Assembly (NCBI GenBank): GCA_965230275.1
Contig: CBDDKO010000002.1
Span: forward strand, 1,488,001 to 1,552,000
DNA: 64,000 nt
Reading direction: 5' to 3'
Source: JAJRRS01 sp965230275
Lineage (GTDB): Bacteria; Planctomycetota; Phycisphaerae; Phycisphaerales; Phycisphaeraceae
The notes under the pieces are model-generated. The model saw only the letters and a program-made list of their open reading frames with translations. It was not told the DNA's origin and did no database searches. The position numbers and the translations under genes are program-made. Within the stretch, counting starts at the first letter, position 1. Each line of letters starts with the position of its first letter. This document shows positions 41,145-50,002 of this stretch, piece after piece.

Positions 41145-41963
41145 TCAGTGACCACCGTGACCGGCGTGGTCGTCGTGCTTCTTCTTGTCACCGTGATGAT
41201 CGCCATGCCCATGCTTGCCGTGGTCATGGCCATCATGTTCACCTTGTTCGCCTGCCGTCGCACTGATCTTGGAGAGATAGGCCGCGGGATTGCTCTCGAA
41301 CATCTTGACACAGCCCTTGCAGCAGAAGCGGACCAGCTGCGTCCCGGCGACGTGGTCGATCGGCTCGCCCATCTCGCCCCCGAGCTTGTCGCCTGAGACG
41401 ACGCAGGTTTCCAGCGGGTAGTCGGCCTTCTGGGCCTCGATCACGGCGGCGTCGATCTTCGCTAGTCCCGCTGCCGGATCCTTCTTAAATCCCACATCGC
41501 AGCCCTTGCAGCAGAAGCGGACCAGTCGGTTGCCGTAGACATCATCAATGGGGTCACCCATCGAGCCAAGCTCTCGACCCGAGGTCACACACGTTTCGAG
41601 TGGGTACTCAGCCTTCTGAGATTCGATGATCTGCTTGTCTACGGCTTCGATGAACTTGCCGGGATGCTCGGAGAACTTCTTGGCGTTGTCCTGGTTGGCA
41701 AATCGGAACTCGCGTCCCTCGTGGAGCAGGATCACGGGGCTTTTGACTTCAATCAAGGATTCGCCGGTCACCGGATCGGTGCTCAGCAGGTAGGGGCCGC
41801 CCACCCGGGCGTGGTCATCAGTGTGGCCTTCGTGTTTCTCGTGCTTGGGCTTGTCATGCCCATGGTCGTCATGTTTGTCGTGCCCTGGCCCAGCAAATAC
41901 GGGGGCTAGACCAAGGACTGCCAGTGCAAGGACGGCGGCAGTAAGAGTAAGGCTTCGGATCAT
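41145..41963 (-). CDS. Periplasmic multi-YHS/His-rich metal-binding protein
   Basis: 272 residues from ATG 41963 (AAAGGAATCCACG upstream). Signal peptide to about 25 (PVFAG), His/Asp/Lys-rich stretch, one degenerate and two clear YHS/TRASH-like modules, each with TC-x-S-G and FCCKGC motifs, and a long His-rich end (HDGHDHGKHGHGDHHGDKK). A soluble metal buffer for the Cus system. The two good modules are near-duplicates, pointing to internal duplication. Confidence 0.75.
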   Translation of the reverse strand: MIRSLTLTAAVLALAVLGLAPVFAGPGHDKHDDHGHDKPKHEKHEGHTDDHARVGGPYLLSTDPVTGESLIEVKSPVILLHEGREFRFANQDNAKKFSEHPGKFIEAVDKQIIESQKAEYPLETCVTSGRELGSMGDPIDDVYGNRLVRFCCKGCDVGFKKDPAAGLAKIDAAVIEAQKADYPLETCVVSGDKLGGEMGEPIDHVAGTQLVRFCCKGCVKMFESNPAAYLSKISATAGEQGEHDGHDHGKHGHGDHHGDKKKHDDHAGHGGH

Positions 41964-42002
41964 CGTGGATTCCTTTCGAGTTTCAGGGGTTTTGGAGTAT
42001 CC

Positions 42003-42037
42003 AAAAAGCCAGGCGGCGTGGTGGGACACCGCCTGGC
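42003..42037 (-). terminator. Rho-independent terminator on the minus strand
   Basis: On the minus strand GCCAGGCGG/CCGCCTGGC with a twelve-base loop, followed by TTTTT. It falls between the lipoprotein gene (42073-42447) and the metal-binding gene at 41963, so transcription into the Cus operon from the 42.55 kb promoter would need read-through. Confidence 0.75.
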
Positions 42038-42072
42038 GCGGGGAGGGAGGGGCTACTCGTGGCTGCAGGAGT

Positions 42073-42447
42073 TCAGCCAGACCGTCCCTTCTTGGGGTGG
42101 AAGTGGGTCGGCTTCTCAGACGGCTCGATCTTCACGGGCGTGACCTTGCAGTCCGGGCAGTTGTGCAACTGCACCTTGCCGTCGCTGAGGAGCACGCTCT
42201 GCGCCGTGGTGTCGCAGGTCTCACATGTCATCTCGCGGGTTGAATGGAGCCGGTTGATTTGACGCGGTCCATGGGTCTTCTTCTCTGTGACCCATACGGT
42301 CTCACACCCCGGGCACATCATGCCCCCGTGGAACGCGTGCGCATCCGCATCGGCCCGCTGATTCTGGCTGGTGGTCGAGCAACCGGCCAGCAGCAACGCA
42401 CCCACCCCGAGTCCTCCGACCAGCATGATTCCTAGTAAGTGTTTCAT
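42073..42447 (-). CDS. Zinc-ribbon lipoprotein (124 aa)
   Basis: GGAGAACATGCC precedes ATG 42447. Lipobox LLLAGCS at about 18-24. The mature part has three C-x2-C pairs (CPGC, CETC, CPDC) around residues 45-100 and a His-rich end. An exported metal-binding lipoprotein; no family name known to me. It is the first minus-strand gene after an ECF-type promoter. Confidence 0.7.
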   Translation of the reverse strand: MKHLLGIMLVGGLGVGALLLAGCSTTSQNQRADADAHAFHGGMMCPGCETVWVTEKKTHGPRQINRLHSTREMTCETCDTTAQSVLLSDGKVQLHNCPDCKVTPVKIEPSEKPTHFHPKKGRSG

Positions 42448-42549
42448 GGCATGTTCTCCATCGGATGCCGCTGGTGATCGGTAGGGCCCTCGGGCATCCC
42501 GTGGCGAAGGGCTCTGTCCAGGGGCTTGAACGCCCCCTCTATATGCCTA

Positions 42550-42576
42550 AACGATCCCCGGCCACCCTCAGGTTCC
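42550..42576 (-). promoter_or_regulatory. ECF-type promoter (GGAACC-N17-CGTT) of the minus-strand metal operon
   Basis: GGAACC at 42576-42571 and CGTT at 42553-42550 with a 17-base spacer, reading towards the lipoprotein gene. Downstream context CGTTTAGGCATATAG resembles the other three copies. Confidence 0.7.
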
Positions 42577-42633
42577 ATGGCCTCGAACATTTCTTCACTC
42601 TTCACTCCGTCTTCCCGCTTTCATGGAAGTCAT

Positions 42634-42660
42634 GGAACCCGAGGAACGCCGGGATTCGTT
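42634..42660 (+). promoter_or_regulatory. ECF-type promoter (GGAACC-N17-CGTT) of the plus-strand copper operon
   Basis: GGAACC 42634-42639, TTCGTT ending at 42660, spacer 17 bases, then TATAG. It faces the anti-sigma-like gene at 42745 and is divergent from the copy at 42550. Confidence 0.7.
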
Positions 42661-42744
42661 CTTATCTATAGAGAGGACGCCACTGACCGGGCCTCGGCGT
42701 GCTTGAGGCGGGCCCGTGTCCACAGGACAGGAGCGGTCCACACC

Positions 42745-43422
42745 ATGACGCTGGAACCAAATCAACTCGCTGCGCTTGACCTTGCTGTATCCCGACGCCT
42801 TGCACGCCTGGCGGGGATGCCCCTCGACACCGCACGGCTTGAGCGTCGGTTAGAGAAGGCCATGGATGCCTATGACCAGGGCCGGACCGACTTCCGCCTC
42901 CCGCTTTGGTTCCGTTCAACCTCCGCGGTGGCAGCCCTGATTCTCATGGCCGTCTTCATCGGCCTGCTGACGTTCACCACCACCACGCCGGTCATCGCGT
43001 CACCGAACGCCCTGGCCCGGGTGCATCATGAGGTCGTGGCGGGGACCGACGGGATGGTGCCGGTCGCAACGCTTGAAGAAGCCAACGCCGTGGTTGCCCA
43101 ACGGCTTCGTCAGGCACCAGCTCTACCACGACAGATGGACGCGGCGGTTCGGTCGTCTTGCCTTCATGACATCCAAGGGGTCTTGGCCGCCTGTGTCCTC
43201 GTTGAATACAAGGGGCAGCCTGTGACACTGGTCGTCGCAGACGGCAATGATCTATGCTCGCGTGATGGCACCATGGTGATGCGAGGCCATCGGCAACTCA
43301 TGGTTCACACGGTTGATGGCGTCCGCATGGCGATGGTCGAGATCGACAACCGCTGGTTGTGTGTCATGGGCGATCTGCCAACGGACGACCTCGTCGACCT
43401 GGCGGCAAGCATCGAGTTCTGA
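42745..43422 (+). CDS. Anti-sigma-factor-like membrane protein, paralogue of the 52.0 kb gene
   Basis: 225 residues; ACAGGAGCGGTCCACACC precedes ATG 42745. A short cytoplasmic N-terminal helix region (LDTARLERRLEKAM), one membrane helix (AVAALILMAVFIGLLTF) and an exported domain with SSCLHDIQGVLAACVL and WLCVMGDL. The same architecture and motifs recur in the anti-sigma-like protein at 52045, but here no sigma gene precedes it. It may bind the same ECF factor or sense copper through its Cys/Met residues. Confidence 0.65.
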   Translation: MTLEPNQLAALDLAVSRRLARLAGMPLDTARLERRLEKAMDAYDQGRTDFRLPLWFRSTSAVAALILMAVFIGLLTFTTTTPVIASPNALARVHHEVVAGTDGMVPVATLEEANAVVAQRLRQAPALPRQMDAAVRSSCLHDIQGVLAACVLVEYKGQPVTLVVADGNDLCSRDGTMVMRGHRQLMVHTVDGVRMAMVEIDNRWLCVMGDLPTDDLVDLAASIEF

Positions 43423-43439
43423 AACGAGAGAGGCCTCGC

Positions 43440-43646
43440 GTGAACCACGCTCTGAAAATGATCATTGGCTGCGTCGTCCCGATCGCCCTGATCTTCCTCC
43501 TGCCGGTACTGGGGGTCAGCCAGGGCGCAACACTGACTGTTTTCCTCGTTCTCATGCTGGCCTGCCATCTGACCATGATGCACGGGTATGGACACCACCG
43601 TTCCGGCCCGCCAAAGAAGGAGGCGAAGCAGCATGGACCGTCTTGA
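43440..43646 (+). CDS. DUF2933-like small membrane protein (68 aa)
   Basis: GTG start at 43440 with GAGAGGCC upstream. Two hydrophobic helices (MIIGCVVPIALIFLLPVLG and LTVFLVLMLACHLTMM) and a His/Lys-rich cytoplasmic end. Small proteins of this type lie in copper- and heavy-metal operons; no mechanism is known. Its end overlaps the next gene by 14 bases. Confidence 0.6.
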   Translation: MNHALKMIIGCVVPIALIFLLPVLGVSQGATLTVFLVLMLACHLTMMHGYGHHRSGPPKKEAKQHGPS

Positions 43647-43965
43647 CCCCCGGCGCTTTGGCTTCGGCTGTGGGCTGGCAGCCATGGTGTTTTACCTGGG
43701 TTGCGCGGTTGTAATGCTCGCGGTGCCTCGCGAGATCGCGGTGCGGTTCTTCAACAGCCTTACACACGGCGTCGATTGGGGGCCGGTGATCCGTGGCGAT
43801 ACGCCGTGGTGGGAGACGGCTCTGGGTGCGATCGCGATCTTCGTGCTTGGGTGGCTGTTCGGTGCGTTGATCGCGGTGGCCTACAACCTGGGCGGGCCGG
43901 CTGCACGCGATTCGGCACGGCTCCAGACGGAAACGGACGTCATCGACTCAACAGCCTGTTCTTGA
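43633..43965 (+). CDS. DUF5676-like membrane protein (110 aa)
   Basis: AAGGAGGCGAAGCAGC precedes ATG 43633. Two membrane helices (FGFGCGLAAMVFYLGCAVVML and ALGAIAIFVLGWLFGALIAVAY) separated by a short loop with WGP and WWE. Similar small membrane proteins accompany copper P-type ATPases and RND systems in many bacteria. Role unknown. Confidence 0.6.
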   Translation: MDRLDPRRFGFGCGLAAMVFYLGCAVVMLAVPREIAVRFFNSLTHGVDWGPVIRGDTPWWETALGAIAIFVLGWLFGALIAVAYNLGGPAARDSARLQTETDVIDSTACS

Positions 43966-43980
43966 AAAGGAATTCCTCAC

Positions 43981-44304
43981 ATGCCAACCGACGAAACCCA
44001 ATCGACATGGGCCGGGTCAAGCCGCAGCGGGTTCTGGGCCAGCCACATGGAGAAGCTCCAGCAGACCGAGGCGATGCTCCGCCGCCTGCGTAAATTGATG
44101 TGTGGCGACCTGGGGACGCACGACCTGATTGTTGAGGTACGAACGATCCGCCGCTCATTGGAGTCTGTTGAGGCGGAGGTCGTCCGCAGTCACGTCGCAG
44201 ACTGCATCACACACGCCAGCCGGGACGGCGGCCACGCGGCGGAGGAGGCGTACGGCGAAATCATCGAACTGCTTTTCAATGACCCTGAAGCACGTGGAAG
44301 GTAA
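43981..44304 (+). CDS. CsoR/FrmR-family metal-sensing repressor
   Basis: 107 residues, all helical, DUF156 family: LRRLRKLMCGDLGTHDLIVEV then RSHVADCITHA. His71 and Cys75 match the CsoR H-x3-C ligands. At the position of the third copper ligand (25 residues before His71) there is Thr46; a Cys is found five residues earlier (Cys41). Sensing may therefore differ from canonical Cu(I)-CsoR. It directly precedes the copper ATPase gene, 8 bases away, and probably represses this operon. Confidence 0.75.
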   Translation: MPTDETQSTWAGSSRSGFWASHMEKLQQTEAMLRRLRKLMCGDLGTHDLIVEVRTIRRSLESVEAEVVRSHVADCITHASRDGGHAAEEAYGEIIELLFNDPEARGR

Positions 44305-44312
44305 GACGAGTT

Positions 44313-46688
44313 ATGGTCCAAGACCCCGTCTGTGGAATGTCAATCGAATTAACGGCGGCCGCCGCTAAGACGGAGCACGCCGGTACGACCTATTACTTCT
44401 GCAGCCTTAGTTGCCAAGAGAAGTTCACCGCTGATCCCGACGGCTTCCTGGACGACGCCGATGGGGACAAGCACCCGGCGTCCGGTGATGCTCACGGTTG
44501 CTGCCACTCCGGCTCGGAGGCGCAATCCCCAACCGCCACGTCATCGGAGGCCGACAAAGGGAGCGGTGCAACACAATACACCTGCCCCATGCACCCCGAA
44601 GTCGTCTCGGATCGGCCCGGCCCGTGTCCCAAGTGCGGCATGGCGTTGGAGCCGATGTCCTTCTCAGCTTCTGGCGACGACGAAGACGATGGCGAACTGC
44701 GCGACATGTCGCGTCGGTTCTGGATCGGCGCGGCCCTGACGCTTCCGGTCATCGTCCTAGCGATGGGGCCGATGATCGGTATCCCCATCAAGACGTGGCT
44801 GGGCACTTCGGCGGCGCGATGGCTGGAACTGGTGCTGGCAACGCCGGTTGTGCTGTGGGCGGGTTGGCCATTCTTCATCCGGGGCTACCGCTCCATCATC
44901 TCGCTCAACCTCAACATGTTCACGCTGATCTCGATCGGTGTTGCCGCGGCTTGGGCTTTCAGCGCTGTGGCCACGGTCACGCCCGGTGTTTTCCCCGAGT
45001 CGTTCCGGGGTGGCGAGGGCGAGGTCGGCGTGTACTTTGAGGCCGCGGCCGTCATCGTGACGCTGGTCCTGCTGGGGCAGGTGTTGGAACTGCGGGCACG
45101 CCGGCAGACCAGCAGTGCCATCCGCGCCTTGCTGGATCTTGCCGCCAAGACGGCCCGGCGGATCGACACGGACGGAGGCGAAGAAGAGGTTGCGCTCGAT
45201 GAGGTACAGATCGGCGACCGGTTGCGGGTCCGCCCGGGCGAAAAAGTGCCGGTCGATGGCCGGATCGTGGACGGCCGGAGCACGATCGACGAATCCATGA
45301 TCACCGGTGAGCCGATGCCTGTTGAGAAGCGTGACGGCGATGTGGTGACCGGCGCGACCGTGAACCAGACCGGCAGCTTCATCATGGAGGCCCGACGCGT
45401 TGGAGACGAGACACTGCTGGCGCAGATCGTCCAGATGGTGGCCGAGGCCCAGCGGAGCCGCGCGCCCATCCAGCGTTTGGCCGACCTGGTGGCCGCGTAT
45501 TTCGTGCCCGCCGTGCTGCTGATCGCGGTGGCGACCTTCGTGATCTGGAGCCTGTGGGGACCAGAGCCCGCGATGGCTTACGCCATCGTCAACGCCGTCG
45601 CGGTGTTGATTATCGCCTGCCCCTGCGCGTTAGGGCTCGCGACCCCGATGTCGATCATGGTCGGCGTGGGGCGCGGCGCACAGGCCGGCGTGCTGATCAA
45701 AAACGCCGAGGCGCTGGAATTGATGGAACGCATTGACACGCTGGTCGTGGACAAGACCGGCACCCTGACCGAAGGAAGGCCCCGGCTCGTGACCGTCGAG
45801 CCCGCCGATGGCACGGACGAGCAAGACCTGCTGCGGCTGGCCGCTTCACTGGAACGCGGCAGCGAACACCCCTTAGCCGAGGCCATCGTCCGGGGCGCTG
45901 ACGGGCGCGAGATCGAGTTGCTCGATGCTACGGGTTTCGATTCGGTCACCGGCAAAGGCGTTCGGGGTGTTGTGGACGGGAAGCGGGTGGCCCTGGGCAA
46001 CCGGGCCATGATGGATGACCTGGGTGTGAACACGAAGGCTCGGGCGGGCCGGACCGAAGATTTGCGCCGGCAGGGCCAAACCGTGATGTACGTGACGATC
46101 GAGAACGCCCTGGCCGGCCTGATCGGTGTGGCCGACCCCATCAAGGAATCGACCGCCGAGGCGGTCGATTCGCTCCACGCCAGCGGCATCGAGATCGTCA
46201 TGCTCACGGGCGATAGCCGAACCACGGCCGAGGCCGTCGCGACCCAGCTTGGGATCGACCGTGTCGAGGCAGAGGTGCTGCCCGAGCAGAAAGCCGAGAT
46301 CGTCAAGCAACTGCAGGCGGATGGCAAACGCGTCGCCATGGCGGGCGACGGCATCAACGATGCCCCGGGCCTTGCTCAGGCGGATGTCGGGATCGCCATG
46401 GGCACCGGGACCGATGTGGCGATCGAATCGGCCGGCGTCACGCTGATCCACGGGGATCTGCGCGGGATCGCAAAGAGCCGGCAGCTGAGCCGGGCCACAC
46501 TCCGCAACATCCGGCAAAACTTGTTCTTCGCCTTCATCTACAACGCCGCCGGTGTGCCCATCGCGGCGGGTGTGCTGTATCCGTTCTTCGGCCTCCTGCT
46601 CTCGCCGATGCTCGCCGCCGCCGCGATGACCTTCAGCAGCGTCTCGGTTGTTGGCAACGCGCTACGTTTACGGAGGGTTCGGCTCTGA
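44313..46688 (+). CDS. copA: P1B-type copper-transporting ATPase
   Basis: 791 residues. N-terminal YHS-like module (DPVCGMS ... FCSLSCQEKF), His/Cys-rich linker and a heavy-metal-binding motif (YTCPMHPE ... CPKCGM). Eight predicted membrane helices; transport motif CPC at 436-438, phosphorylation DKTGT at 480-484, actuator TGE at 331-333, SEHPLAEA and GDGINDAP in the ATP-binding domain. Exports Cu(I) (or Ag(I)) to the periplasm, where the Cus system can take it. Follows the CsoR-like gene. Confidence 0.92.
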   Translation: MVQDPVCGMSIELTAAAAKTEHAGTTYYFCSLSCQEKFTADPDGFLDDADGDKHPASGDAHGCCHSGSEAQSPTATSSEADKGSGATQYTCPMHPEVVSDRPGPCPKCGMALEPMSFSASGDDEDDGELRDMSRRFWIGAALTLPVIVLAMGPMIGIPIKTWLGTSAARWLELVLATPVVLWAGWPFFIRGYRSIISLNLNMFTLISIGVAAAWAFSAVATVTPGVFPESFRGGEGEVGVYFEAAAVIVTLVLLGQVLELRARRQTSSAIRALLDLAAKTARRIDTDGGEEEVALDEVQIGDRLRVRPGEKVPVDGRIVDGRSTIDESMITGEPMPVEKRDGDVVTGATVNQTGSFIMEARRVGDETLLAQIVQMVAEAQRSRAPIQRLADLVAAYFVPAVLLIAVATFVIWSLWGPEPAMAYAIVNAVAVLIIACPCALGLATPMSIMVGVGRGAQAGVLIKNAEALELMERIDTLVVDKTGTLTEGRPRLVTVEPADGTDEQDLLRLAASLERGSEHPLAEAIVRGADGREIELLDATGFDSVTGKGVRGVVDGKRVALGNRAMMDDLGVNTKARAGRTEDLRRQGQTVMYVTIENALAGLIGVADPIKESTAEAVDSLHASGIEIVMLTGDSRTTAEAVATQLGIDRVEAEVLPEQKAEIVKQLQADGKRVAMAGDGINDAPGLAQADVGIAMGTGTDVAIESAGVTLIHGDLRGIAKSRQLSRATLRNIRQNLFFAFIYNAAGVPIAAGVLYPFFGLLLSPMLAAAAMTFSSVSVVGNALRLRRVRL

Positions 46689-46793
46689 CTGCGATCGTTA
46701 CCAGACTGCCCTCCCCCATTGAGACGCGTTGGGCAGCACGACGTGCGGTCTATGGTCGGACAGAATCCTTCATCAGTTCCCGGGTTACAGCCG

Positions 46794-47165
46794 ATGTCGG
46801 ATGACACCAAGCGTAAGCAGGAGCAAGCGGGTGAAACCCAGCAGGAAGACACATCGCGTGCGCTCTGCGAGTTGCGCGTACTCGCCGGGCCCGCCCAGGA
46901 TGTTGCTCTGACCGGTCTCAATCATCATGGAACCGGGCGTCTGGGGATGACCTACTCACCCAAAGGGTATTGGACCGCGAGGCTCTTTCTTCCGCCCGGG
47001 CGTCATGCATTCGGTGTCACCATGCGTCCAGCCGGTCAAGCTACTGGCTCTCATGGGATCACCCATTCCCATTGGGAAGCGACTTTCGAGGTCCCGGCGT
47101 TGAAGCACGACACCAACGTCACGCCCGAGTTCTGTATCTGGCTCCACGACAAGGATGGCTGCTAA
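46794..47165 (+). CDS. Hypothetical protein, possible CBM48/early-set-like domain (123 aa)
   Basis: ATG 46794 is the most likely start; a longer frame from 46719 has no better ribosome site. The segment GYWTARLFLPPGRHAFGVTM resembles the strand-loop-strand of glycogen-binding (AMPK-beta/CBM48) domains, but identity is weak. Cys residues at both ends (LCELRVL, FCIWLHDKDGC). It lies between the copper ATPase and a phosphatase and ends 2 bases before the latter. Confidence 0.5.
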   Translation: MSDDTKRKQEQAGETQQEDTSRALCELRVLAGPAQDVALTGLNHHGTGRLGMTYSPKGYWTARLFLPPGRHAFGVTMRPAGQATGSHGITHSHWEATFEVPALKHDTNVTPEFCIWLHDKDGC

Positions 47166-47167
47166 CG

Positions 47168-48667
47168 ATGGTCCGGCCATTCGCCAGCAACCCAACGCAC
47201 GACGGAACGTCGAACCAACGACACGCGTATCGGCCCAGCATCCGGGTCGCGATGCTGGTGGCAATCAACATAGTTCTCTTGGTTGCATTGGCCATCCTTT
47301 TGACCGTGGACTATCAGCGGGGTCTCGCAGCCAGGATGGAAGACAAGCGGGTCAGCCTCAATGAGGAAGCGGCATTGCTCCTGCCCGCCGTGGCGGCCCT
47401 CCGGCACCATGGGCACGAGGCGGTTCAGTCATACATTGATGATGCGTGTGCGCAGATGCAAGACACGCTATCGCCGGGGCACCACATCGCGGTCGAACTG
47501 GATGGCGTCGTGCTTCAGGCCACAACACACCAGCGGGCCTCGTCGGCCCTTGTGGAAGCGATGCGGCATGCGGCGGAATCTTCCTCGGCCAAAGTGCATA
47601 TGCATGGCGATCCGATCATCGTGGGAACCAGTGCCAATGACGACAGCAGGATCTATGTCTCGGAGTTCACGACCAATATCCGCAACGCCGCGCGGGTCAG
47701 GCTCATCTCCCGGGCGGGTGCGATCGCCTTCATCGGCTTTTCCCTCACCGTCATCATCAACCTGATCCTCCTTCGCCTGGTCAGTCACCCGATCCAACGC
47801 ATGGTTGAAACCGTCAGGGCAGTCGCCCGTGGACAGCTGGGGGAGACACCGCCACACTTTGGAACCGCGGAGTTCGACTACTTGGCCCGCGAGGTGGGCC
47901 AGATGAGTCGTTCCCTCGCGGACGCCGAGCACGAACGCCACCTGCAGATGCGCAAGGCACGCCGGATTCAGCAGAATCTGCTGCCCAAGACAGATGAGCT
48001 AGACCGGTTGGGGCTGGTGCATGTCTATCAACCGGCCGAGGACGTCGGCGGCGATTTCCTGGATGTGCATGAATATGAATCTGGTCGTGTAGCGATCTGT
48101 CTTGGTGATGTCACGGGTCACGGCGTGCCCGCGGCGATGGGTGCAGCCATGCTCAAGACGATGTTTCAGCAGATCGTTGCGCGTTCGGAACAGCCCGCCG
48201 AGATTCTGGCCGAGGTGAACAAGCGGTTTCATGCGGTCAGCCTCGAAGGTGACTTTGCGACCATGTTCCTCGGCATCCTTGATCGGCCCAGCGGACAGTT
48301 CACTTACGCCAGCGCGGGCCATGAGGCCGCGTACGTCCTCCGCACCACAGGCGTGGTTGAAGAACTCTCATCGACCGGGATGCTCTTGGGTATCGACCCT
48401 GAGGCAAACTGTGAAGTGGCCCAATTGACCATTCATCTGGGTGACACCATCGTATTGCTGACCGATGGCCTCACCGAGACAATGTCGCCGGAAGGCAAGC
48501 CGCTGGGAAGACAGGCCGTCATTGCCGCACTGGTCACCGGCGTAGATAATGCCCCACAGCCGGAATCACCTGATGGACTGGCTGATCGTCTGCTGCGACT
48601 GGCCGCTAACCATCGAGACGGCGGTCCGCAACTTGATGACATTACGCTGGCGACCTTGCGGGTGTAA
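47168..48667 (+). CDS. Membrane SpoIIE/RsbU-type Ser/Thr phosphatase with HAMP
   Basis: 499 residues. Membrane helices at about 20-42 and 185-205 flank a periplasmic sensor domain; a HAMP segment (VSHPIQRMVETVRAVARGQLG) follows, then a PP2C-like SpoIIE domain with AEDVGGDFLDV, GDVTGHGVPAAM and QLDDITLATL. Such proteins dephosphorylate anti-anti-sigma factors in partner-switch pathways. No anti-sigma kinase or antagonist gene is adjacent. Placed in the metal island, it may read periplasmic metal stress. Confidence 0.8.
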   Translation: MVRPFASNPTHDGTSNQRHAYRPSIRVAMLVAINIVLLVALAILLTVDYQRGLAARMEDKRVSLNEEAALLLPAVAALRHHGHEAVQSYIDDACAQMQDTLSPGHHIAVELDGVVLQATTHQRASSALVEAMRHAAESSSAKVHMHGDPIIVGTSANDDSRIYVSEFTTNIRNAARVRLISRAGAIAFIGFSLTVIINLILLRLVSHPIQRMVETVRAVARGQLGETPPHFGTAEFDYLAREVGQMSRSLADAEHERHLQMRKARRIQQNLLPKTDELDRLGLVHVYQPAEDVGGDFLDVHEYESGRVAICLGDVTGHGVPAAMGAAMLKTMFQQIVARSEQPAEILAEVNKRFHAVSLEGDFATMFLGILDRPSGQFTYASAGHEAAYVLRTTGVVEELSSTGMLLGIDPEANCEVAQLTIHLGDTIVLLTDGLTETMSPEGKPLGRQAVIAALVTGVDNAPQPESPDGLADRLLRLAANHRDGGPQLDDITLATLRV

Positions 48668-48711
48668 TCGGCCGGTGTGCAGATGTACCAGACATAAACT
48701 CGGCGGACAGC

Positions 48712-49728
48712 ATGCAAGAAGAAGACGATCGCACTCACATTATGCACGACCATGTCTTCGGCCAGGATCAGCGCCGCCCGGGTGAATCGCGAACACTGAT
48801 CGTCATCGCCCTGACCGCCATCACCATGGTCGTGGAAATCGTCAGCGGCTGGCTGTTCGGGTCGATGGCCTTGCTGGCAGACGGCTTGCACATGGGTTCG
48901 CACGCCGTGGCCCTTTCGATCGCTGCGGTGGCTTACATCTATGCCCGTAAGCGGGCGGGTGACCCACGCTTCAGTTTTGGTACCGGCAAGGTCAACGCCC
49001 TGGGCGGGTTTACCGGGGCGATCCTGCTGGCCGGCTTTGCGCTGCTCATGGCCGGCGAGTCGATCCGCCGCTTCATCGAGCCGGTGCCCATCGCGTTCAA
49101 CTCCGCCATCCTTGTGGCGATTGTTGGTCTCGTCGTCAATGGTCTATCGGTGTTCATCCTTGGCGGTCACGGCCACAGCCATTGCCACGATCATCATCTT
49201 GAGCATGGCCATGACCACGAGCACCACCATCACGACCACAACCTCCGTTCGGCCTACCTGCATGTGCTGGCCGACGCCCTGACAAGTGTGCTGGCTATCG
49301 CGGCCCTTCTGGCGGGCAAGTACCTCGGCTGGAACTGGATGGACCCGGCGATGGGCATCGTCGGCGCGCTGCTGGTCGCCCGCTGGTCGTGGGGCCTGAT
49401 CCGCCAGACCAGCACGGTTCTCCTGGATCGTCAGGACGATGAAGCCGCCAAAAAGCTCCGCGAAACCTTCGAAGTCGATGGCACGGCACGCATCATAGAT
49501 CTGCACGTCTGGTCGATCGGTCCAGGCCTTCGTGCCGCCGAGATCGTGTTGGTCAGTTCCGAGACGAGAACCCCAGACGAATTCAAGGCCCGACTGCCAG
49601 GCAGCTTGGGTTTGGCTCATGTCATCGTCGAAGTCCATGACGGCTGGCCGGTATCCCCGCCACCAGCAGAAGCGGATTCAGCGAACCCCCTAACAGGCAA
49701 GAAGAGTGCGGGCGCTTGCAAGCGTTAG
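48712..49728 (+). CDS. Cation diffusion facilitator (DmeF-like)
   Basis: 338 residues. Six membrane helices, with the CDF metal sites ADGLHMGSHAVAL in helix II and HVLADALTS in helix V, a His-rich loop (HGHSHCHDHHLEHGHDHEHHHH) and a C-terminal cytoplasmic domain (IIDLHVWSIGPG). RFSFGTGKVNALGGF is close to the DmeF group, which exports Co(II)/Ni(II). Efflux by proton exchange. Confidence 0.85.
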   Translation: MQEEDDRTHIMHDHVFGQDQRRPGESRTLIVIALTAITMVVEIVSGWLFGSMALLADGLHMGSHAVALSIAAVAYIYARKRAGDPRFSFGTGKVNALGGFTGAILLAGFALLMAGESIRRFIEPVPIAFNSAILVAIVGLVVNGLSVFILGGHGHSHCHDHHLEHGHDHEHHHHDHNLRSAYLHVLADALTSVLAIAALLAGKYLGWNWMDPAMGIVGALLVARWSWGLIRQTSTVLLDRQDDEAAKKLRETFEVDGTARIIDLHVWSIGPGLRAAEIVLVSSETRTPDEFKARLPGSLGLAHVIVEVHDGWPVSPPPAEADSANPLTGKKSAGACKR

Positions 49729-49804
49729 ATGAGGCCGAAGCGAATGGTCTTGCGGCCTGTGGGTGCCATTGTTGGCAAATCGGCGATCCAATTCGTTGAT
49801 CGAT

Positions 49805-49831
49805 GGAACCTGCTCGCACTCGGATTTCGTT
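49805..49831 (+). promoter_or_regulatory. ECF-type promoter (GGAACC-N17-CGTT) upstream of the APC permease
   Basis: GGAACC 49805-49810 and CGTT 49828-49831, 17-base spacer, followed by TATAG. About 170 bases before the permease start, which gives a long leader. Confidence 0.7.
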
Positions 49832-49860
49832 CATGTGTATAGGGGGGGCACGTGCAGCTC

Positions 49861-49919
49861 TGCCCGTGTTGTTGTGTGGGCAAATCGACTAAGCCGGTAA
49901 CAACCATGGTGTTACCCCC
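49861..49919 (+). promoter_or_regulatory. Structured leader of the permease transcript
   Basis: Two hairpins: TGCCC/GGGCA (49861-49881) and GGTAAC/GTTACC around 49896-49916. They lie between the ECF promoter and the permease start. No known riboswitch class is recognised. Confidence 0.35.
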
Positions 49920-50002
49920 TATGGAGCGCCTCGCATGTCTCAATGGGAAGCGAGCGATGAAGCAGAGGAGCTGAATCTCTTGGCCATACGATCAAACCCA
50001 GC

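Noticed and set aside
46794..47165. Confident CBM48 glycogen-binding assignment
   Set aside because: Only a short strand-loop-strand resembles it and the usual aromatic glycan-binding residues are not clear; kept as hypothetical.
49861..49919. Known metal riboswitch in the permease leader
   Set aside because: The hairpins do not match the consensus elements I remember for yybP-ykoY, NiCo or cobalamin classes.
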